The position numbers were made by a program, and so were the translations under genes. Source: a virus. Taken from it: a stretch of DNA of 20,210 nucleotides. Shown in pieces: positions 1-5,770 of this stretch. Under the pieces are notes generated by a model. It did not search any database. It was not told where the DNA came from and saw only the letters and a list, made by a program, of their open reading frames with translations. Position 1 is the first letter of the stretch, and every line of letters begins with the position of its first letter. The DNA is taken from IMG/VR virus record IMGVR_UViG_3300007538_000257, positions 1 through 20,210 of that record, one strand, 5' to 3'.

Positions 1-444
1 AAAAAAGCATATCAAACAATGCTTGAAAGGGGAACCGGGGTAGCTAATAGGTCGGAATCTTGGAGGCAAAATGTTTCCAAATCAGCAAGAAAAAGAGTAA
101 ATAACCTTAGAAAGCATAGAATGACTGGGGACTCTTTATCTTTAATGACTAAAACCTATTGGTTTAATTTTTCTGGTAAGACTGTTATCGTGGACCAAAA
201 GGATTTTGACAATTTCCTTGAAACCAGTAAATATTTGTGTAATGTTTTTGGTTTAAATATCAAAGAATCTGAACACAAAAAATTTATTAGATTGGTAAAA
301 GGAGAAAGAAAAGTCTTCCATGGCATAACAATAGATAAGGTAATCAGCAGCCAAGCTGTTCCGGGAACGGAACAGAAGGTTCAGAGACTAGAAGCCGAGT
401 CCAGAACGGACAGTAATGCTTCCACGAGCGCCCTCCAACCCTAG
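1..444 (+). CDS. Intron-encoded homing-endonuclease-like protein, C-terminal part
   Basis: The reading frame is open at the left edge of the window (codons AAA AAA GCA TAT before the first ATG at 19), so only the C-terminal ~147 residues are visible. They are basic and rich in Lys, Asn and Ser (WRQNVSKSARKRVNNLRKHR), like the DNA-binding tails of HNH or GIY-YIG homing endonucleases in phage introns. No catalytic motif lies in this part, so the class cannot be named. The frame has no stop until 442-444 and so runs through the intron's Q- and R-like core segments; the last ~30 residues are therefore constrained by ribozyme structure. Base composition is clearly A/T-richer than the capsid exon. 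The endonuclease assignment is inferred from position inside a group I intron and from composition. Confidence 0.55.
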   Translation, partial: KKAYQTMLERGTGVANRSESWRQNVSKSARKRVNNLRKHRMTGDSLSLMTKTYWFNFSGKTVIVDQKDFDNFLETSKYLCNVFGLNIKESEHKKFIRLVKGERKVFHGITIDKVISSQAVPGTEQKVQRLEAESRTDSNASTSALQP

Positions 445-519
445 GGGTTGAAGATATAGTCCGAACTTACATGAAAATGTAAGAAGCGATGAGTTAAATG
501 CTTTCGCGATAACATATTG
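1..519 (+). mobile_element. Group I intron, 3' portion, interrupting the capsid gene
   Basis: The conserved core of a group I intron can be read here: a Q-like segment (AATCAGCAGCCAAGCT, about 342-357), an R-like segment (GTTCAGAGACTA, 379-390) and an S-like segment (AAGATATAGTCC, 451-462). Hairpins fit the fold: a perfect 8-bp stem with a GGAA tetraloop at 356-375, a CAACCC/GGGTTG stem around 436-450, and CTTACAT-GAAA-ATGTAAG just after S, a P9-like stem with a GNRA loop. The intron should end in G; G519 is the best candidate because the capsid frame opens at the next base (TAC AAG AAT). The 5' exon, P1 and the 5' splice site lie outside the window. Such introns self-splice from the transcript. 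Confidence 0.85.
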
Positions 520-1449
520 TACAAGAATACTGACGGTGTGGCGACTTTCTTCGCTCCCTCTGTGTCCATGAACGTCCGTGCTGGTCGTACTCTTACCTTC
601 GGGAAGGAGGCCTTCGCAGCTCAAAACTTCCTGCGTGCACCCGGTACCAACATTCAGAAAATCTCGAATGAATTCGGTACCCGGAGCTTCTCGCTTCGTC
701 AAGAAGCGATTAGCTGGCAGATCGCTGAAGAAGTTGCTGCGGAAGCCAAAAACGGTGCTGCTGCAATCGATCTTCGCGCCTATGCCGCCAAAGACGCTGC
801 AAATCGTCTGATGCAGTCCTGGGAAATCCAGGTTGCTAGCAAAGTCCTGGATGTGACCCAGTACGAGGCCGGTAACGTGCTCGATCTCGCCACCTACAAT
901 TCTGGTGCCGATCAGTTCAATAGCCCGACCTCTGACGTGGAAGTCCTGATGGACGACCTCAAAGAGCAGGTGCGTAGCCAGATTGGTTGCTATCCGAACA
1001 AGCTCGTGCTTTCCCCCGATGCGTTTAACGCCCTGAAGCGTAACAAGCGTATTCGTGACTTCATGCAGCGCGGTGTCCTGGTGAACGAGAAGACCCTCGC
1101 AGAGATCTTCGGTCTCGACGAGATTCGCGTCGCCCGCCGCCTTAAGCTTGGTGAAGACAACGCAAGCCTAGAGAACATCTACAACAACGTGGCTCTTCTC
1201 TTCTATCACCCCAGCGGTGCTACTGACGGCTTCACCCCCGCTCTTGATGCAAACTACGGTACCCCGGCTTATGCGTATACCTATACGCTGGCTGGCTATC
1301 CGATTTCCACCCCCGAGCGTTTCAACATGGATCGTCGTGTTTTCGAAGGCGACATCCTGGTTGAGCGTAGCTTCGAGCTGGTGGGTATGGGCGAAACCGG
1401 TCGCTGCGGCGCTGGTGCTGTCCTGCTCAACCCTGTGGGTGCAGCCTGA
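520..1449 (+). CDS. Major capsid protein (downstream exon)
   Basis: This exon encodes about 309 residues of a HK97-fold-type major capsid protein, the shell subunit of the phage head. Recognisable features are a central segment with paired Asp/Pro residues (NSPTSDVEVLMDDLKEQV), the CYPNKLVLSPDAFNALK block matching the usual 'PNTLV' strand and helix of phage coat proteins, and the following LAEIFGLDEIRVARR, matching 'la..fGvd.i.vg.a'. The N-terminal part lies in the upstream exon outside the window, and the frame is joined by intron splicing at about 519/520. A TTG at 517 could mimic a start but belongs to the intron end. It is followed by a strong terminator, then by connector genes, as in Mu-like head modules. 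Confidence 0.85.
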   Translation, partial: YKNTDGVATFFAPSVSMNVRAGRTLTFGKEAFAAQNFLRAPGTNIQKISNEFGTRSFSLRQEAISWQIAEEVAAEAKNGAAAIDLRAYAAKDAANRLMQSWEIQVASKVLDVTQYEAGNVLDLATYNSGADQFNSPTSDVEVLMDDLKEQVRSQIGCYPNKLVLSPDAFNALKRNKRIRDFMQRGVLVNEKTLAEIFGLDEIRVARRLKLGEDNASLENIYNNVALLFYHPSGATDGFTPALDANYGTPAYAYTYTLAGYPISTPERFNMDRRVFEGDILVERSFELVGMGETGRCGAGAVLLNPVGAA

Positions 1450-1452
1450 TCT

Positions 1453-1462
1453 GTGCTATACT
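1453..1462 (+). promoter_or_regulatory. Extended -10 promoter motif GTGCTATACT
   Basis: The exact 10-mer recurs on the minus strand at 5740-5749 and 19454-19463 ahead of genes. Here it lies just after the capsid stop codon, with the expected start point near 1469, only about a dozen bases before the terminator hairpin. No -35 box is evident. Its function at this place is uncertain. Confidence 0.4.
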
Positions 1463-1481
1463 GATACAGGTATCATCTCCC

Positions 1482-1507
1482 AGCCCGCCCTTGTGGCGGG
1501 CTTTTTT
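1482..1507 (+). terminator. Rho-independent terminator after the capsid gene
   Basis: A perfect 8-bp stem AGCCCGCC / GGCGGGCT with loop CTTGT is followed by a run of T (1502-1507). It should end the capsid transcript before the next structural gene. Confidence 0.9.
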
Positions 1508-1512
1508 GTCTC

Positions 1513-1521
1513 GTTGAAAGC
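1513..1521 (+). promoter_or_regulatory. GTTGAAAGC upstream element (copy 1)
   Basis: It sits directly after the capsid terminator and 22 nt before the GTG start at 1544, where a new transcript would have to begin. It is followed by five bases and AG. The longer word at 1508-1524 (17 nt) is repeated exactly on the minus strand at 9901-9917. Confidence 0.6.
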
Positions 1522-1543
1522 TAAGTAGACGAGATACGCGCCC

Positions 1544-2335
1544 GTGGCCCCATACACCCCGCCTCCCGACGCCTATGGCGTCGCTAACAACTGTACACCG
1601 GCTACGGTAGATTATTTCATTGAGGTGTTCGGATTTAACGAGGCCCTGGAGCTATCGCGCCTCGAAGATCCGACCGCGAACACAATCAATTACCAGCGTA
1701 TCAACGTCGCTCTCCATGACGCTGCGGTCCTGATTAATAACTTCATCGAAACTGCGCCGCCCCAGGGCAAGCTGCTGATAGCGGGGTCGTATCGCAGAAC
1801 TCAGGCCATACTCGCTCGCTGGTACCTGGACACTCTGAGACCCCGTCAACAGGTCGTAGACGCCGCAGAGGCTGCCCTCAAACAACTCGACCTATGGGCA
1901 GCCAAAGAATCACCCTCCAGCGGCCTGAAGTGGCAAGAAGCCTACCGGTACTGGGGCAGCGCATGTGCGATGACGATGTCCAGCACGCAGCGGGATAGGG
2001 CGTTTACCGATGCATCGCTCGCGCGATGGGAAATGCGGTGGGGTACTAATAATCGCTGGAATCCATTCAAACGCAAAGGAGCCCCGGTCATCAACAATGT
2101 TGCTCAGCGCGAGCCTAGTGGATCGTTGGATAGGCAGGACGTCACGTTGATTGGTGATAGCACGCTTGAGGTCAATCAGCTATTCGATAGCTTGGAAACC
2201 ACCCGAGACGTCGCCAGCTTTGCTGACACCCAGAACGCGGCCACGCCGGTCGAAGGCGATGTACTTGTTGTTGAGAATACGGACGGAGACATCACAACCT
2301 ACGATGGCGGCCTGCAGGAGGCCGATACCTTCTGA
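1544..2335 (+). CDS. Head-tail connector protein, Mu gp36-like (DUF1320), with C-terminal extension
   Basis: The N-terminal ~130 residues match the layout of the Mu gp36/DUF1320 connector family: a 'YxTpad/..f' start (VDYFIEVFGFNEALELSRL), a helix with paired Asp and Ala (INVALHDAAVLINNFIE), a short loop, then an 'iar..l' helix (RTQAILARWYLDTL) and 'v..a..al..L' before the domain ends. These proteins join head and tail. Residues ~130-263 are an extension, ending in FADTQNAATPVEGDVLVVEN, which resembles the 'GDVLxYN' repeat found again at the end of the next gene. The start is GTG with only a weak GAGA upstream. It follows the terminator and a GTTGAAAGC element, so it probably opens a separate transcript. 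Confidence 0.75.
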   Translation: MAPYTPPPDAYGVANNCTPATVDYFIEVFGFNEALELSRLEDPTANTINYQRINVALHDAAVLINNFIETAPPQGKLLIAGSYRRTQAILARWYLDTLRPRQQVVDAAEAALKQLDLWAAKESPSSGLKWQEAYRYWGSACAMTMSSTQRDRAFTDASLARWEMRWGTNNRWNPFKRKGAPVINNVAQREPSGSLDRQDVTLIGDSTLEVNQLFDSLETTRDVASFADTQNAATPVEGDVLVVENTDGDITTYDGGLQEADTF

Positions 2336-2381
2336 TGCTTTGATTTTCAGCTACTCAATTTTGTAACACTCCCCCAACACT

Positions 2382-2741
2382 ATGTGGACATCTGACGCCA
2401 ATCAAACTTACGGATACGATCCCCTGAATCCCGGTATGCCCGGAGGATCGAGCCTGCTGACTATCGTGCCGAATACGGCCAGCGCGGCTTGCGGATATAA
2501 TACAAGCGGATTGCAAGGTCTCACGCACTCCAGTTTCGGCGTATTCCCGGATAGTACGCAGTACAAGCAGACGGCTAGCGAATTACGCCAATATATCGTC
2601 AACCTCGAAGCTACAAGGAAGTTGCGCGACCTGGCCGATGTTAACTTTCAGCGCTCCCCGGAACCCGGCGATGTCCTTGCGTACAACTATACTACCGGGC
2701 TGTGGGAACTACTTGATTTCGTGTCCGGCGGTGAGTTCTGA
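2382..2741 (+). CDS. Small virion structural protein with tail-fibre-type repeat
   Basis: A 119-residue protein. The first two thirds are Gly/Ser/Thr/Asn-rich and match nothing I recognise. The last ~45 residues contain LRDLADVNFQ..., then GDVLAYNYTTGLWELLDF, the 'L.DV....GdvL.yn..tg.We' repeat common in phage tail fibres and other virion proteins. The preceding gene ends in a related motif, so the two probably act in one substructure. It lies 46 nt after the connector gene with no terminator between. Its 3' end overlaps the convergent deaminase-like gene by 33 nt. Confidence 0.65.
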   Translation: MWTSDANQTYGYDPLNPGMPGGSSLLTIVPNTASAACGYNTSGLQGLTHSSFGVFPDSTQYKQTASELRQYIVNLEATRKLRDLADVNFQRSPEPGDVLAYNYTTGLWELLDFVSGGEF

Positions 2742-3112
2742 CCACGCACCATTGTCGGTGGAATAGTAGACGCGTTCGATACCTGATTCGGCAATGGCCA
2801 GTTGGCACACGGGGCACGGACGCGCCATGCACAACTCACCACGGCGATTCACCCTTCCAATAACCAACGTGTCACACAAAGCAGCATCGGGCTTGAGCAA
2901 CGCTCTTAGCTCCGCATGGAGCGATACTCTGTAGGGCTGACCGACCTGCTCTGCGAGGCGTGATTGGACAGGGTGCGTCTTGCCCCACACATTGGTGCTT
3001 CGAACTGCGATACGGTTTTGCGAAGCAAGACGCATCCGACTCGCCAGCGCGAATCGATAGAGAGTGCGAGGTCGGTTACGGCTTTAGTTACGTGTCTACT
3101 CACCATCGGCAT
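2709..3112 (-). CDS. Deoxycytidylate/cytidine deaminase-like protein, split by a -1 frameshift
   Basis: Deaminates dCMP or a related cytidine compound to supply dUMP/dTMP for replication. The zinc site is plain: HAELRALL (His and catalytic Glu) and PCPVC (two Cys), followed by GIERVYYS. The family's N-terminal strand (SRWRVGCVLLRK) lies in the frame starting at ATG 3110-3112, but the rest (NRIAVRSTNVWGKTHP through the zinc site) lies in the -1 frame. The frames join at a run of four A (TTTT on the + strand, 3016-3019); one extra base there, or a -1 ribosomal slip, restores a normal ~134-aa enzyme. Without the join the first frame stops at about 2906. The start overlaps the stop of the gene upstream (TGATG). 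A sequencing or assembly indel is the simplest explanation; a real pseudogene or programmed shift remains possible. Confidence 0.75.
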
Positions 3113-3327
3113 CAGTCAATAATTCCGGCCATACGCATACAGATCTCACCCCACTCAAGGATGTCACGTCCCTTGAAGTATTTGGACGTGGGGACCTCCC
3201 TATCCAGTACCCTTTCGCCCGTATCCAGGCGTTCCATGCGCAAATAACCATACGACTCGGTCTGCGCTAGCACATAGCAACGATAAGTGTCATCAAGGGT
3301 ATTTTCCCAGAGGACGTTAGGGTTCAT
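3112..3327 (-). CDS. Hypothetical protein, 71 aa
   Basis: A small protein of unknown function beginning MNPNVLWENTLDDTYRCYV. I chose ATG 3325-3327 because TTGGAG lies at a good distance upstream; a TTG start five codons earlier is possible but would consume that site. Its stop overlaps the start of the deaminase-like gene (TGATG), so the two are translationally coupled and probably serve the same process. The upstream region holds a TGCTATTCT extended -10 and a GTTGAAAGC element. Confidence 0.65.
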   Translation of the reverse strand: MNPNVLWENTLDDTYRCYVLAQTESYGYLRMERLDTGERVLDREVPTSKYFKGRDILEWGEICMRMAGIID

Positions 3328-3350
3328 GGCGGTGTTCTCCAACTAGAAAT

Positions 3351-3359
3351 GCTTTCAAC
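3351..3359 (-). promoter_or_regulatory. GTTGAAAGC upstream element (copy 2)
   Basis: Lies 23 nt before the ATG at 3327. It directly follows TATTCT (3360-3365), part of an extended -10 TGCTATTCT, so transcription from that promoter would start within this word. Confidence 0.55.
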
Positions 3360-3368
3360 AGAATAGCA
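3360..3368 (-). promoter_or_regulatory. Extended -10 promoter TGCTATTCT
   Basis: TGC plus TATTCT resembles the GTGCTATACT motif found elsewhere in the window. The predicted start point is near 3353, giving a leader of about 26 nt for the 71-aa gene and the deaminase. Confidence 0.4.
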
Positions 3369-3405
3369 GCAGTGACGCAACCGATAAACAAAACGCTCAC
3401 GGAAC

Positions 3406-3414
3406 GTTGAAAGC
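3406..3414 (+). promoter_or_regulatory. GTTGAAAGC upstream element (copy 3)
   Basis: On the + strand of the divergent gap, 39 nt before the ATG at 3454. Together with copy 2 on the other strand, each divergent transcript has its own copy in its own orientation. It is followed by five bases and AGGA. Confidence 0.6.
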
Positions 3415-3453
3415 TTTTAAGGACGACACATCCCACCATAGCATCCTGTCCCC

Positions 3454-4401
3454 ATGCTTCTGGAGATCGAGAACCAACTTCATCGACGGGTGCACAGCAC
3501 GCTCGGGCAGAGTGCTGTGGTGCTACGGCTTGCCGAGCAGCTCGATGACTCTGGGCGCGTGGCCGAGCAGGCGATGATCATTGTGTCGTTCACTGGGGCG
3601 AATACAGATAATCCGAATAAGGGCGCTTACATACCCACAGTGCGCACACGCACGCTTACGTACACGCTCACCCTGGTCCAGAAGCAAGCACAGCGAGAGG
3701 GACATTCGTTTTGTTTGCCCATCCTCGATCTTCTCGCAGACGCCATCACAGGGTGGGTACCTGAGGTCCCTGGGCTTGAGTTCCAGACTGGATTCGAACT
3801 TGGTCCCGAGCGTTTTGTACAGGTAACCCCTGAATCCTCGCAATTCATTTACGAACAGACCTACACCATTGAAGTGTTGATGCATGACGGTCGTTTCTAC
3901 AGCCAACCATGCGCTGCGTTTAATCCTGTCCAGGTGGGAGACTTCTTGCCGGTGTGTAAGTGCCTTGTAACCCCGGGCTCAGATAGCCGGCAGACCGGCC
4001 TTGCCGTCTGGAGACGCACACTGGATACGGATACGGAGCAGCGGTATGTGGTCGAGGATTTCAGATGCGGGCGCTTGATTGGTGACAATCTCACCGTCAC
4101 ATGTACGAATTCGGGTGACGGCACCGCCACATACGTATTCACTCCTATTACTGCGATACGTGCCGATGGCAGCGTAGACACTTCCCTCCAGGTGACTGGA
4201 ACGTTAACGGATGTATGGAAATGTACGAGAGAGGGTACTAAGTCGGGTTCGGAATACCCTGACTGGTTCAGTCTGAATATTGACACCGGGTTGTGGCGTA
4301 ATGCGGTTGGCACCGTGCCCAACACAGAACCCGAAACAAGTTCCTATCAGTCGCTGACTATTACTCCTAACAAGGTGTATGATGAGAAATCGGTAACCTA
4401 A
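3454..4401 (+). CDS. Mu gp37-like (DUF1834) structural protein with long C-terminal domain
   Basis: Residues 1-~150 have the layout of the Mu gp37/DUF1834 family, found next to gp36 in Mu-like morphogenesis modules: an N-terminal helix (MLLEIENQLHRRVHSTL), a strand with FTGAN, a conserved RTRTLTYTLTLVQKQAQR strand and helix, LLADAITGWVP, then a closing strand ending in YEQTYTIEVLM. This supports a head-tail connector or tail-terminator role. Residues ~165-315 form a second, beta-rich, Thr-rich domain that I do not recognise (…TVTCTNSGDGTATYVFTP…), possibly surface-exposed. No Shine-Dalgarno site is visible before the ATG. A GTTGAAAGC element lies upstream, suggesting its own late transcript after the minus-strand insertion. 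Confidence 0.65.
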   Translation: MLLEIENQLHRRVHSTLGQSAVVLRLAEQLDDSGRVAEQAMIIVSFTGANTDNPNKGAYIPTVRTRTLTYTLTLVQKQAQREGHSFCLPILDLLADAITGWVPEVPGLEFQTGFELGPERFVQVTPESSQFIYEQTYTIEVLMHDGRFYSQPCAAFNPVQVGDFLPVCKCLVTPGSDSRQTGLAVWRRTLDTDTEQRYVVEDFRCGRLIGDNLTVTCTNSGDGTATYVFTPITAIRADGSVDTSLQVTGTLTDVWKCTREGTKSGSEYPDWFSLNIDTGLWRNAVGTVPNTEPETSSYQSLTITPNKVYDEKSVT

Positions 4402-4436
4402 GCCATTTCTCCCTACTGACCCCTCCTCCTCTCACC

Positions 4437-4850
4437 ATGGAAAAAGAATTTCTCGCCGCCCTCACCGCCCAATACAATTTAGCTGGTGCTGCTCAGCTTG
4501 CCCACTGGAACTCTGAAGGTGAAAACTTTTATGAGTACCACCTTCTCTTCGAGCGCATCTATGAGACTGCGGAAGCGAAGATCGACATGCTTGCAGAGCA
4601 AGCTCGTGGCAAAGGTATCCAAATCAAGGCGTCTATCTTCACTGATGTTCCGGAAATTGACTGGGACACCTGCCAAGAGCTTGCTAAAGAGATCAAAGAG
4701 CTTGTCGACAAGCTCTGCGATGCCCTTAAGAAGTTGCATGCCAAAGCCGATGATAGCGAGGAATACGGAATTCTTAACGTTATCGAGGACATCCTGTCTG
4801 ACTGTAACACTATGCGCTATCTGCTCGGTAGCGTTAACAGTGAGTTTTGA
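4437..4850 (+). CDS. Dps/ferritin-like iron-binding, DNA-protection protein
   Basis: A 137-residue four-helix protein, shorter than typical Dps (~155-180). The ferroxidase motif is complete: H23 in AHWNSEGENFYEYH, H35, E39, and D50/E54 in IDMLAEQ, with the spacing H-12-H-4-E/D-11-D-4-E seen in Dps proteins. Known members form 12-subunit cages that oxidise Fe(II) with hydrogen peroxide and store iron, limiting hydroxyl radicals. In a phage it could protect host or phage DNA during infection of a photosynthetic, peroxide-producing cell, or it could be a virion component given its place beside structural genes. It lacks the long Lys-rich N-terminal tail used for DNA binding in E. coli Dps. It follows the gp37-like gene after 35 nt. 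Confidence 0.85.
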   Translation: MEKEFLAALTAQYNLAGAAQLAHWNSEGENFYEYHLLFERIYETAEAKIDMLAEQARGKGIQIKASIFTDVPEIDWDTCQELAKEIKELVDKLCDALKKLHAKADDSEEYGILNVIEDILSDCNTMRYLLGSVNSEF

Positions 4851-4858
4851 TAAAGTAA

Positions 4859-4876
4859 GGGAGGCCTGAGCCTCCC
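4859..4876. terminator. Bidirectional hairpin between convergent genes
   Basis: GGGAGGC-CTGA-GCCTCCC lies between the dps-like stop (+) and the RlpA-like stop (-). There is no strong T run; on the minus strand it is followed by TTACTTT. A weak bidirectional terminator is likely. Confidence 0.6.
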
Positions 4877-4887
4877 CGACCATCAGC

Positions 4888-5253
4888 TTAGCTGAGTCTC
4901 GTATAGCAGACGCTGGCTACACCGGCAGAAGGCGATGCGATACGGGAAAACGCGCCGTGGGATAAATCCAAGATACGCCCCCCGTAGTACGGTCCTCGGT
5001 CGGTGACAGTGACAGTGACAGAACGGCCGTTGTCCTGGTTAGTGACCCGGATCCGGCTACCGAGTGGTAGCGAACGATGAGCGGTAATGTTCGCTCCAGG
5101 GTCCATAGGACGGCCATTGGCCATTGTTTGCCAAGCATAGCCGTCACCCACACCATAGTGGCTAGTGAGCCCGCAGCGGGATGCTGCGTGGGCGGGAGAC
5201 TGAATGTGGGCTACGCCCGCAACCAGAGTTGCTAGTGCGAGAAGTTTACGCAT
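4888..5253 (-). CDS. RlpA-like double-psi beta-barrel protein with signal peptide
   Basis: A 121-residue secreted protein. Residues 1-~23 are a Sec signal peptide (MRKLLALATLVAG...) with an AHA|A-type cleavage site. The mature part is the RlpA-like double-psi beta-barrel: a SHYG near the start, TMANGRPMD, ITAHRSLPLGSRIRVTN, NGRSVTVTVTDRGPY and GRILDLSHGAFSRI, with Asp85 in TDRGP and His59 matching the conserved catalytic-type residues. RlpA proteins of bacteria cleave peptidoglycan strands lacking stem peptides. In a phage this points to a cell-wall-cleaving role in lysis or in cell-division interference. No separate SPOR domain is present. A possible 37-aa lipoprotein-like frame overlaps its start. 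Confidence 0.85.
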   Translation of the reverse strand: MRKLLALATLVAGVAHIQSPAHAASRCGLTSHYGVGDGYAWQTMANGRPMDPGANITAHRSLPLGSRIRVTNQDNGRSVTVTVTDRGPYYGGRILDLSHGAFSRIASPSAGVASVCYTRLS

Positions 5254-5345
5254 GATGTCGTTGCAAAGGACAACAGCAATAGAGCGATACGTAGGTGGTA
5301 GGCGAAGCCTGCCGGTGCCCCACGTTGTCTAAGGCTGCGACGCAT
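5232..5345 (-). CDS. Possible small lipoprotein-like micro-gene overlapping the RlpA-like start
   Basis: A 37-residue frame starting at ATG 5343-5345: basic N-terminus (MRRSLRQRG), hydrophobic stretch (RIALLLLSFATTSC) and a Cys placed like a weak lipobox. It ends 21 nt inside the RlpA-like gene. Its shape resembles tiny outer-membrane spanin lipoproteins that overlap lysis genes, but there is no Shine-Dalgarno site and the lipobox is poor, so it may be chance. Confidence 0.3.
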   Translation of the reverse strand: MRRSLRQRGAPAGFAYHLRIALLLLSFATTSCVNFSH

Positions 5346-5384
5346 ACCGATACGGACGAATCCGTAAAGCTACGCGATTAGGGA

Positions 5385-5400
5385 GGGGCGTTTACGCCCC
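5385..5400 (-). terminator. Hairpin after the 98-aa gene
   Basis: GGGGCG-TTTA-CGCCCC follows the stop of the 5413-5709 gene. There is no T run, so it may be a weak terminator or an RNA-stabilising stem. Confidence 0.45.
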
Positions 5401-5412
5401 TGTGCCCATCTC

Positions 5413-5709
5413 CTATTCTACATCATCACCGTCCTGGCGCTCCGCAATGCACTCAAACACACCACGGATCGCGTTGTCCAGGAGAGTGACGGCTTCACGT
5501 TCAGACATTTCCCCATCCGTACACAAAATGTTATAGATGAGGCGGGCGGGGTTGACGCGTTCGTCTTCGTTGTCGAGTCCGATAGCAGTAATAAAACCTT
5601 CGAAAAGGTCTATGTTCTCCCGTTGGCAAACTTCAATAATTTTAGTAAGGATTTCTCCTTCAATCAGGCAATCTTGAACCTCTGGAGTCTCGAGGGTAGT
5701 GACTGTCAT
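5413..5709 (-). CDS. Hypothetical acidic protein, 98 aa
   Basis: A 98-residue acidic, largely helical protein (MTVTTLETPEVQDCLIEGEI ... ERQDGDDVE). I recognise no family. It has the cleanest promoter in the window, an exact GTGCTATACT ending about 30 nt before the ATG, and a hairpin after its stop, so it appears to form a single-gene transcript just downstream of the polymerase. This layout is common for early phage regulators, but no function can be assigned. Confidence 0.7.
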   Translation of the reverse strand: MTVTTLETPEVQDCLIEGEILTKIIEVCQRENIDLFEGFITAIGLDNEDERVNPARLIYNILCTDGEMSEREAVTLLDNAIRGVFECIAERQDGDDVE

Positions 5710-5739
5710 TGGGAGCAGACGGTTTCAGTGTACGTTTTC

Positions 5740-5749
5740 AGTATAGCAC
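5740..5749 (-). promoter_or_regulatory. Extended -10 promoter GTGCTATACT
   Basis: Exact copy of the recurring 10-mer. The start point is predicted near 5733, giving a ~24-nt leader for the 98-aa gene. TTGCAC upstream is too close (14 nt) for a standard -35. Confidence 0.65.
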
Positions 5750-5770
5750 GGATAAGCGTGTGCAATCGGT

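Noticed and set aside
388-702. 104-aa minus-strand frame across the intron end and capsid exon
   Set aside because: It is antisense to the ribozyme core and the capsid coding sequence, with no family features.
1513-1521. GTTGAAAGC as a CRISPR repeat end (cyanobacterial repeats can end GTTGAAAG or ATTGAAAC)
   Set aside because: The copies are scattered singly over 20 kb, with no regular repeat-spacer array.
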